This document shows, piece after piece, positions 55,268 to 64,000 of a stretch of 64,000 bases of DNA. This DNA is from Tetradesmus obliquus (lineage: Eukaryota; Chlorophyta; Chlorophyceae; Sphaeropleales; Scenedesmaceae): positions 1 to 64,000 of the forward strand of contig CP126195.1 of NCBI GenBank assembly GCA_030272155.1, given 5' to 3'. A program made the translations under genes and the position numbers. The notes beneath the pieces were generated by a model that had not been told where the DNA came from, did not search any database, and saw only the letters and a list, made by a program, of their open reading frames with translations. Each line of letters starts with the position of its first letter. Within the stretch, counting starts at the first letter, position 1.

Positions 55268-56863
55268 TCATACCGCAGCATCACAGCTCCAACACGCTTG
55301 AAGCAGCGCACCTATGATGTTGCCTGGCGGGCTGTAGCGGCAGGCCACCAGGCTGCCGTCCTCCCATGAGGTGCCGCTGATGCCGCGCCCGCAGCGCTGG
55401 ACGGCGCAGCCCAGGGAGGTGGAGCCCCGCCACACCACCTGCAGCGCAGCATCAGTGACATTGGCAGTCGTGTGCGCGGCGAGTCAGGCCTTAGCTGGAA
55501 CTGCTGTTGCCTTTGCAAAGGCAATGAGCTGCTGCAGCCATTTACAGCCAACTGAACGCCCATGGAGGAATCACAGTACTGTTGAACCAATAAACAAAAG
55601 GCAGCTGGAAGCAGTGTCGACTGTTTACCCAGATCCAAGATCCTGGACAACATAGCACAGAACGTTACTGGGCCTCTGGTCAGCATTGGATGGCGCCTGC
55701 TGTAATTGCACGTAACATGGACCAGTTGGCTACAAGCATGGCTGCCGATGCATAGACAGTTGGGCTGCGATGCAATATGCAGCTGGAATGCATGCCGCCA
55801 TGGCGTATGTGCACCGCGCCCACCTGTGTGAAGCTGCCGGTGTCACTGGAGAAGCCTGGGTTGCTGAAGTTGTAGCGCGCAGAGCCCTGGTACCTGCAGC
55901 GGCAGGTGGCAGCGGCATTACTGCATGTTGCAGGCTGCCGTTTCAGTAGCTGCTTCCTTGCTTGACAAAAACAAGCAGCTTTTGCTAATGAATTTGTGAC
56001 AAGATCTGGAGAGGCTCCAAGAATTGCAGTGCAAGCGCCTGTGCCACCCACCACATGTCCACAGCTGTCCCCAGCAGGTCGGCGTGTGGAGCGTTTGTTA
56101 CTTTGGTGATGAACATGTTCTCTGAACGGCAGGCAGAAGAGCACATTAATCTTTGTAGACGCATGCATGGAACGATCAAGCCCAACACTGGAGTACAGGC
56201 ATCACAGCTGTTGCTGGAGCTGCTCAGTAGTTGCTATGTGGTGCTGCAGTGTGAGCTGCATTTTGGCAATCAACCTTAAAACACGGCAACTTACCTCCTG
56301 AGTCTTGATTGGCTGTGTCAGGCTTGAAGATGCACTTCCTGGCGTATGCTGCTGCTGCGCGTGCCAGCTGCTCATCCCACAGCAGCGGCCCTGCGCTGTG
56401 CCGCCTGCGCAGCGCGTTGTGTGAGGCTGTCACGTTCTGCTTGCCATCAGCGTCTGGTAGGATGCTCGGTAGCACTGCTGCGGCAGGGCTGTGGGTCTGC
56501 TGCCGCTGCAGGTTTGCTAGGCTCTGCCTCAGCTGTCCGGTGGTCCGTGCAGGTGCTACTGTTGCCGCTCTTTGTGGCGCTGCAGCGAGCAAATGCAAGA
56601 TGGCAAGAAGCAGACGTCAACTCGCTTGCAAGGTGTCAAGGAGATGAAACGATGAGAATGTTTGTCACAATAGCCTAATCCGTTGTTGCTTCTGGGCCCC
56701 CGCACAACACTATTAGTACTGCTGCTGCTGTCCAGCATGGGTCCTGCAGCTGGACACCAGTGTTGTCCAGCTGTTGGTGCCGGGTCGCATTCGCACCTAC
56801 AGAAACTCCATGAGCACAAGATATCACGGCTAGTAGGAAAATCGAAGGTGCAAGCTGCCTCAT
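55268..56863 (-). CDS. CAP-superfamily (SCP/PR-1-like) secreted protein
   Basis: Exons 56863-56797, 56579-56295, 56121-56052, 55893-55824 and 55438-55268 (220 aa). The N-terminus is a signal peptide (MRQLAPSIFLLAVISCAHG). The CAP core follows: SHNALRRRH with LLWDEQLARAAAAYA, GENMFI, VDMWYQGSARYNFSNPGF, TGSFTQVVWRGSTSLGCAV, and VACRYSPPGN near the end. These are CAP motifs in the right order, and the exon joins rebuild GEN and VVW exactly. The usual second histidine of the CAP tetrad (GHFTQ or GHYTQ) is Ser here. It is expected to be secreted or in the wall space, with roles in sterol/lipid binding or defence in relatives. The last exon could instead splice at GTGCGC (55311) to a further exon. 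Confidence 0.82.
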
Positions 56864-58342
56864 CGTCGAAGAATGAAGTTGGCGGGCTTTCACAATACGC
56901 CTGCGTTGGCGACGTGCATCTGGCGTAAATGGATTGAGAACGGGACGTGAACTCGCTGAAGTGATACCTATCAATCAAATCGATGCATATGCTGCTGACA
57001 TCGGAGCCTGAATTTGCAGCAACCCGCGCCAACGAAGCCCCGTGACACCCGTGCAGGGGAAGCGCCTGTCAGGCAGCCGTGCTTACAGATGCGAAGTCAA
57101 CGGACCGTTGTCTGTGCGTGTTTTCCTAAGGAGAGTGCTGCTTTTCTGTGAGTTTTATGGGTTGGTTATCACTCGGTCACTAAGTCAGTGGCACACACGC
57201 CAACCAGCTGCCAGCACCGGTGCACCAGGTACCTGGCCCTGGCCAGCAGCCAAGCTGGGCCACACCTCAGCGGCACCGGCCAGCGCTCGCCAGCCTCAAG
57301 GAGGCGTTGGTGAGCCCATCAGAAGCCGCAAGTGTCCGTTACCCTTGGAAATCACGAACATGAGAGTATCATACATACATACTCCAAGTTGGAGACAGCA
57401 TCCCTAACGGCACTGATCAGCGCTGATCAGCTAGCGCTAGCGTGTACAAGCTGCCAAGACCAGCTGTCCCAGGTCACACGTGCTGCTGTGAACAGCCAAC
57501 TTGCAAAGCGTACAGCATACAATGGACTGCCATTGTGTTGATGGTTGCAGGGATGGTAGGCCCAAAACAAATAGGTGCCGCACCTTGGCAAGCGACCTGA
57601 TCTTGCGTACATGACATTCTCCGCCCTGCAGTCCACGCGCCAAATGTGGCCTGGTTAAACAGGGCGGAGGCAGACGCAAGTGCCTCGCCCGCATGCTGCT
57701 GCCTGATGCCATCATGCAGTGCATAGCATGCATTGCAGAAGAATGCGGACACAGGTGCTCGTGGCCATGGCTACGGCAGGCTCAAGTCACTACAACCCAG
57801 GCGGTGGAGCGAAGCTGCACGCGCCAACTGCACCATCAACCGCAGCACTAGGCCTTTATACGCAACACTAGGCACTAAATCGGCAGCTCGTCGCACAGCG
57901 AACAACGTGCACCACTGCTGAGATTCGTGATGGAACCGAGTGCCTGGTGTGCATGGTGCGTCAATGCACAATGCACAGCGGGCAACCACTCCAGACAGCT
58001 CACCGCATGCACCTGCTGCACGCATCAGGTCCAAGCACAAGGCACGGCTGCAAGGATCCCTTGACTGCCAAAGACAGTGCTTGCCCAGAAGTCGCAGGTG
58101 TCATCTTGCTATGCCAACAATGTCTCCGAGCGATAGCAAAATTCCGAGGCAGCAGCAGGGTCGCTGCGCCTGGGCACAACCAGTGCAGCAACCTCATGCA
58201 GCCATGCTCACTGGCACAAGCATGTGTTGGCACTCCCGGCCACACAACCACCGCAGCTTGCCACACATGCCCAGGAACATACATACACAGCACTTGCCCG
58301 CAGCAACAAGATAATCCAACCAGACACACCGCAGCCAGCGCC
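56864..58342. other. 1.5-kb gap between CAP start and plastid-protein stop
   Basis: This interval contains the CAP promoter (left) and the long 3' flank of the plastid protein gene (right). The notable structure is a palindrome cluster at 57382-57440. Open frames of up to 200 codons exist, but their composition follows simple antisense of short repeats and no domain is seen. Confidence 0.5.
57382..57440. repeat. Cluster of perfect palindromes
   Basis: CTCCAAGTTGGAG (13 bp, odd centre), CTGATCAGCGCTGATCAG (18-bp perfect palindrome, 57413-57430) and CTAGCGCTAG (57431-57440) lie within 59 bp. The last two are directly adjacent. Confidence 0.85.
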
Positions 58343-58737
58343 TCAGAAGGGGCTGCGCCGCCGCTTGGCCCGCGCCTGCTCCTCCGCCTCCACCTCCCGC
58401 GCCAGGTCGGTCAGGCTGAAGCCACGAGGCAGTGCGGGCTGGTAGCCGGGCAGGTCGGGGTCGTCCAGCAGCGTCTGGGGGGGGGGGAGCAGCAGCAGCA
58501 GCAGCAGCAACAGCGCAGCAACGCACAATGTGTCAGCTGCAGCGGATGAGGCAATACGGCTGGCGGCTGGCCGGGTTCGTTGAGCCGCGCTGGTGGCGCC
58601 CACCAGGCAGTGGCAGCACGCAACAGCAGCGGGTTGGATGCAAGCATGCAGCCTGCATTGATGTGACATCAGGGGACAGCTCCAAGCAGCGGGAACCATA
58701 CTGCTGCTGGGGCTAGAAGGCACTTGTCCCACTACTC

Positions 58738-58768
<31 letters not shown>

Positions 58769-61700
58769 TGTGCCGCACCTGGTCGTACAGCTGCCTGTCG
58801 TAGGGCCGCAGGTCGTTGGGGTCCACCTCGTACCTGGCAGGGCATGATTTGGGGGGGGGGGGGGGGAGACAAAAAACACATGGGGCGCATGGGGCTGAGT
58901 GAACAGGAGCAGGAACGGTAGCCAGGCCACAATTGACGCCACACAGTACATGGCAGATCATCGCCGCGCGGCAACACAGCGGGAGCTTCCGCTCATAGAA
59001 CTGCATCTCCCTGCAGCACAACCCTGCTCACAAAGCAGGGCGCAGTGGCTCCATGCTGGGCGGGCGCACCTGTTGACGTCGTAGGCTGGGCTCTTGCCCA
59101 TGAGCCGCGCGAAGGGGTTGTCTGGTGGCGCCAGCTGCACACCCTCCACCAACTCCCCGGGGGGCACAAACTGCAGGCGAGGGGCCGGGGCAGAGGACAG
59201 GGGCAGGTGCAGCAGCAGACATGTATTGACACATGAAAGATAGATATGCTGAGGTGCATGCAAGGCTGCCATGCAGAAGGTGAACTACAGCCACGCCCTT
59301 CAAGCTGGCACAGGCAGCAAGCAGGGCGTGGTGCTGAGCATGCCCTTGTACTGCTCGGTGTCCCTTGCCTCTGGTGCTGCGAACTGTCCTTGCACGCACA
59401 AGCGCAGCAACTGCACAGCACAGCTCAGCTCAGCACAGCCAGCGCCAGCTGATGCGCCCCCGCCCCCCCCCCCCACCTTGCCGTCCTTGTCGACCATGCC
59501 GCTGCCTGGGGGCAGTGGCACGCTGCTGCCGTCAGCCATGGCCACGATCGTCACGTCGCTGTCCAGCTTCAGCCCAGCAATCTCGCTGATCTGCGGCGGC
59601 GTGGCAGCCAGGCATGCGCGGCAGCAGTCAGGCAGTGCAGCACGCCAGGGGGCATGCAGTGCGCAGAGAATGGCGGCAGGCAGCATCTCGCAGCATTGGT
59701 GACAGTGCACAGCATCAAGGTTGTGCGCAATTTTGGGCTGCTGCCGGGCCCGCCACCATCAAGCGCCATGCACAGCTGCTGTAGCCTGCCCTCTAGCGGT
59801 GACAGGCCGTGCAGCAGCGCAGCCCCACAGCCACCCACCTTGAAGCGCTGCATCTGGCTGATGTTGCCTACTGGCGTGATGGTGCGCTGCCCGCTCTCAT
59901 CGCGGTAGATGTTGAACAAATTGCCCTGGGGGTCCAGCTGCAGGACGGCAGCATAGCATGGGGCAGGGGCTGTCAGTCGCGTGCAACAGGCAGGGAGCTG
60001 CTGTGCTGTGGTGCTGTCCGCGCTAGTAGCTGCCTACTGGGCGTGCACCGTTGCTGGCAAACCCTCAGCGCGTGTTAAAACCACCCAAGCACACAGCAGC
60101 ACCACCCAGCCCAGCAGCCCAAGCAGCACAGCAATGCACGGCCGCCCTGCTGCCAGCCAGCCAGCCAGCAACCGCCCAGCCTGTTCCCCTCACCGCGTAC
60201 ACTCCCACTTGCGGGTTGCCGCTGTCGTAGTAGAGGTCCCCTGCCTGGTCGATCACAAACACGCGCCCCGCGGGGTCGGCCGCGCTGGCCACCCAGTTGC
60301 CCTGGGGCGTGCGCGCGTACACAAACTCCTCAGGGGCGATGTCTGTGTAGCCTGCCAGCTGGAAGGGGAAGTCGGGTGGGGGGGTGCCGATGTCCACGGG
60401 GGGCAGCACCTCTGTGGGCGGGCAGCAGTGCACGTGCAGCGGCAGTCAGGTGACGCTATGCTGCTGCTGCATGATTGAGCAGCGCTGGCTACACAGCATC
60501 TGCATGCGCGCCAGGGCCTGGGTTGGCCCCCATGTGCAACAGGAGTAACGGATGCATCCTGGTTGCTGCTTAGGCAGGCCAGGCTGGCGACGCTGCGATG
60601 CCTGTGCGCAGCATGTCGTGAGCAGCGCCACTGCTGATGATGCACTGAGAGCAGCTGCCCAACCATGCGCTGCACACGCCACGTTGCTGGACTTCCCACC
60701 ATCTTCGTTGCTGCCGTGCACGCGCTGCTGTTGAAGCCGCGCATGTATGCTTGCTGCAGCTGCAAGCTGTCGCACATGCAACTGCTGCTGCCTGCCCGGC
60801 TCCTCACTTTTGTTCCAGAACCAGACTGCGCTTGTGCCGACCACCATGCTGATTACGATGTTGCGCCTGCTTTTGAACGGCACCTCCAGCCAATCCTGCA
60901 AGCAGCAGCAGCAGGATGCACACAAGCATTGCAGCGGTGGCTTGCCGGGGGCCGCCAGAACTGCCACCAGCCCTTCACCACTACTGTACTGCCATGCATG
61001 CTGCTGCTGGTACTACATGCAGACATGCAGTACATCAGCGCCGCACTGAGAGCTGCTAGCTCAGCCTACAAACTCTGCTCTGCTGCCAGCACTGTATCAC
61101 GCCTGCACGCTAATGTAACAGCAGCGCTGCCTCAGCTGCCTGCGCTGGCTCCTGCGCAGCCTCACCAGCCCAGTCTTGGGTGGTGGCGGCGGCGGTGGTG
61201 GGGGTGGCGGGCTGCCGCGTGGCGGCGCTGTGACTGGCCCCCGCTTGATGGCTGGGTCCCAGTCCAGGTCACGCTCCACTGCGGGCCTGGCGGGAAGCAG
61301 GAGTAGCACGGGTTGGCAATGGTGCCCTTATAGCATGCAGTCTTCGAACTGTCATGATCAATCAACTGGCATGAGCAGCTAGTGCAGTTTCTGTTGGCCT
61401 GGTGTGCATCAGGGCCGTCGCGATGTTGGACAGATGCGGCTGTGTGCCTGGAGAGGCTGCTGTGGATGGCTTGCTGTGCAGTACAGCTCAATGCCTGAGT
61501 TCATGAGGTGCCCTTTGTGAAAGATGTGACTCTGATGTCGCAGCGAGTGCCGCAGAGCTGCATCCTGCCGTTGCTGTTCAGCTTGGCGTGACCAGTGCTG
61601 CTGACTCTGCAATTACAGCACTGCAAATACAGCGCTGACGGAAGTGTGGCTGCCAGGCTTCATGGATGCATCTGCTTGCTACCAACACCGTTTAAAGTGC

Positions 61701-61786
61701 CATATTGATTGTTTTCTGCTCACCTGGCTACTAGTAGGCGCCTGTGATGAGGGGAGTGCTGCAGCTGCGGACACCAGCAGGTGCAT
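58343..61786 (-). CDS. Plastid-targeted single-span protein of unknown function
   Basis: Ten exons: 61786-61724, 61606-61485, 61286-61166, 60895-60808, 60411-60194, 59937-59839, 59590-59477, 59170-59070, 58833-58779, 58474-58343 (370 aa). The N-terminus (MHLLVSAAAALPSSQAPTSS) has transit-peptide character. The segment VERDLDWDPAIKRGPV is followed by a run of eleven prolines, then KTGLDWLEVPFKSRRNIV and one membrane span (about ISMVVGTSAVWFW). The remaining 235 residues form a soluble domain: FPFQLAGYTDIAPEEFVYAR, GRVFVIDQAGDLYYDSGN, LDPQGNLFNIYRDESGQR, DSDVTIVAMADGSSVPLP, then FVPPGELVEGVQLAPPDN. The C-terminus is basic (RAKRRRSPF). I do not recognise the family. The join between exons 2 and 3 is the weakest. 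Confidence 0.72.
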
Positions 61787-62162
61787 ACCCTGCCCTGCAG
61801 GGCTGTAGCCGATCTCATTGTCTAAACACGGCCACCTTGAATAGGACAATGTAATAAGTACGCCTGAAACGCAGCCGCAGCAAACCAACCAGTGTTCTCG
61901 ACACAATATATTACGGCAGACGGTACAGCGACGATCGTTTATCCACACATATACGTCAATAGCAGACTGTTTGCGTCTATCACTGCAGACCTCGCAGTTG
62001 ACGAAATGGCAGGTTATGCCTGGCAGTGTGGTGCAGTGTACCCCTGGTTCTTAGCTGTTCTGAAAGTACTCTTTCCCAAAGTCGTCAAACTCAACGTTTA
62101 GTACCCAATCATTAAGTCTAATTGTAGTCAAGGCCGTGTATACGAATGTATCTGCTGATCCA
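61787..62162. other. Divergent promoter region, plastid protein / right-edge gene
   Basis: These 376 bases lie between two divergent starts. A 69-codon plus-strand frame (61892-62101) is open but looks incidental. The region is relatively AT-rich, as expected for a promoter; no specific element is assigned. Confidence 0.5.
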
Positions 62163-64000
62163 ATGTATAGCTTGCTGTCGCACTCAGCCCATATACGCAG
62201 GCCTTTGAATTCTGTGTGGTCTTATAGATCCACACCGCGCCTGCTGTGGCCTGTTCGGCAGTGCCGGCCGCAACAACATTGCGCGGCAGCAACAGCAGTA
62301 GGAAAGGCTGCTGTTGCTGCTGTTGGTGATGCTGCTGCAGCCCCAAGCATAGCTGATACATCAACAGCTACAACCAATGACCGCGTTACAGACCCTGCGT
62401 TGCTGGCTGCTCTGACTGACCAGCTGCGCAGCACAATATGGGGCATTCCTCAAACGCCCCAGCCAACAGCAGCAGCACCAGCAGCAGCAGCAGCAGCAGC
62501 ACCACCACCAGCAGCAGCACCACCACCAGCAGCACCCAGCATACGGCTGGTCGCTGGCGCCAGGTCAGCGCCTGTCCTGGCTGCTGCTGCTGGTCTGCTG
62601 CCGCAGCCCTCCCAGCTGCTGCCGGGTGACCTGCACCCCCTCAGCCTCAGCGCCAGCGCCTTCACGCTGCTGCTGCAGTCGCAGCTGCTCAGCAAGGCAG
62701 CCACGCGCGCAGAGGTAAGGCCGGCGCGCAGCAGTCGGCTGCTGATTGCTGCACACTGTCCGGCCACGTATGCAGTAGATGCAATTGCAGCCCGCATAAC
62801 ATGAATGCATGTTGCAGTAGGGCCCAATGAAGCTGCTGCGACGAATGCATGCATGAAGAGCAAGGCAACAAGGCATGTGTAACAGTTGCGATTTCAAGGA
62901 AACACTCCCCCTCCCGTCTCTGCCGCAGGTGCGTGCGCTGGTGCTGTCCGCGCCCTACCTGCCATCGCAGCTGGAGGCCCTCCACGCCACTGCAGCCAAG
63001 CTGCGCCACAGCCTGGCAGTGCTGCTGGGGGCCAGCGAGCTGCATGTGGTGGTGTCACAGCTGCCCTGGCAGGATGATGATGAGGATGACGATGATGGCA
63101 GCAGCAGCAGCAGCAGTGACTGCGAGCAGCAGCAGCAGCAGCAGCAGCGGATGCCGCCGTGGCAGCGTGTGCTGCTGGATGGCCTGCGCCCCGCCCGCCT
63201 GCTGGAGCCGGGGCAGCTGGCAGCAGCAGAGGACGCGGAGGACGCGCTGCTTGCACAGCGGCGGCTGTTCAGCGCCGCGGTGTGGAACGCGGCAGCGCAG
63301 CAGCTGCAGGCCAAGCACTGCCTGCTGCCGTGGCTGGCTGGGCTGGCTGTGGTGAATGGCCAGCAGCTGGGCAGCCTGAGGGGGCTGGCAGCAGCACAGG
63401 GCCTGCACCTGGCAGTGGAAGACATGCTGGAGCAGCAGCAGCAGCAGCAGGAGCTGGAATCACCGGCTAATGCCGACAGGGTTGGCAGCAGGAGGCGGCC
63501 AAAGTGCAGGCGCAAGCGTACCACCACCACTAATGAGCCCGCAGCACCTGCAGCAGCACCTGCAGCAGCACCTGCAGAGCTCCCTGCAGCTGCAGCACAG
63601 CCACTGCCACTGCCAGCCGCTGCTGCGCCTGTGCAGGAGGTGCTGCTGGTGCTGTCAAAGCAGCCCCTGGAAGCAGCAGACCTGGCAGTGGCACGGCGCC
63701 AGGCCCTCGCCAGCAGTGCTGCTGCTGCAGCTGATGATGCTGAAACAGCGCAGCCGCATTACCAGCCAGGCATGGCCTTGGTGCTGTCTGGGCCTGGCAG
63801 CGTCAGCAGCAGCGCTGCCGCCTCAGCCGGCCAAGCTGTTGAGGACGGGGAGGTGCTTGGAGCCCGCATGCATGTGAGCGCCTGCTGCTGTTATGGCTTG
63901 ACTGTGCAGTTCAGCATATGCCGTGCATGCTGCAGGTGCTCCTGCCAGCTCTTAACGCTCACCAGCAAGCAGCATTCTTTTGGATGGGGCAGGATTCAAG
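62163..64000 (+). CDS. Unrecognised Ala/Gln-rich protein, cut by window edge
   Basis: Exons 62163-62714, 62929-63873 and 63936 to the window end (at least 520 aa; the last exon is open at 64000). The start is the ATG giving MYSLLSHSAHIRRPLN; an upstream GTG would add nine codons. It contains an Ala/Pro-rich linker (about 100-130), then more ordered stretches: PGDLHPLSLSASAFTLLLQS, VRALVLSAPYLPSQLEALHA and LAVLLGASELHVVVSQLPW. An acidic run (DDDEDDDDG) with Ser and Gln tracts, a basic cluster (SRRRPKCRRKR) suitable as a nuclear signal, and MALVLSGPGSV follow. The alternation of folded blocks with homopolymers suggests a nuclear regulatory protein, but no domain is recognised. Confidence 0.65.

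Noticed and set aside
61892-62101. 69-codon plus-strand frame
   Set aside because: It lies in a short AT-richer divergent promoter and has no recognisable feature.

Overview
The window is a chromosome end from a unicellular green alga (Chlorophyta). The left edge is an array of CCCTAAA repeats, the plant-type TTTAGGG telomere read inwards. Behind it lie about 5.9 kb of near-identical subtelomeric units, then about 57 kb of GC-rich, intron-dense nuclear DNA. Evidence for Viridiplantae: GDP-L-galactose phosphorylase (VTC2), an MCTP-like C2/membrane protein, HIRA and Eaf6 chromatin proteins, a plastid-type leader peptide, GT(G/A)(A/C)G...CAG introns, and very heavy CAG/GCA low-complexity coding. 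A chlorophycean or trebouxiophycean alga is likely; I cannot name the species. Gene models below were built by hand: splice sites were chosen so that phases agree, and every complete model sums to a whole number of codons. 

Layout. 1-265 telomere. 266-6149 subtelomeric units separated by interstitial telomeric repeats, each full unit carrying the same 247-codon ORF. 6158-6380 a 52-bp minisatellite. Then genes: patatin-like lipase (-), two paralogous cupin proteins in head-to-head orientation (-/+), a membrane-anchored sulfotransferase (+), a possible small ORF (-), Eaf6-type histone acetyltransferase subunit (-), VTC2 (-), an ABCG half-transporter (-), HIRA histone chaperone (-), a class II aldolase-fold protein (+), a large MCTP-like C2 protein (+), a CAP/PR-1-like secreted protein (-), a plastid-targeted single-span protein of unknown role (-), and an unrecognised Gln/Ala-rich protein (+) that runs off the right edge. 

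The genes do not form one pathway; this is ordinary eukaryotic gene order. Two divergent pairs have short shared upstream regions: HIRA/aldolase-like (397 bp) and plastid protein/right-edge gene (376 bp). HIRA and Eaf6 are both chromatin factors but are 15 kb apart and probably independent. The most distinctive features are intron architecture (sense-strand G-runs and CAG tracts at 5' ends, C-runs and CTG tracts at 3' ends), two apparent GC-AG introns, intronic minisatellites, the divergent cupin pair in which one member ends in RDEL, and the homogenised subtelomere. No rRNA, CRISPR array, convincing tRNA or recognisable virus-derived element was seen.
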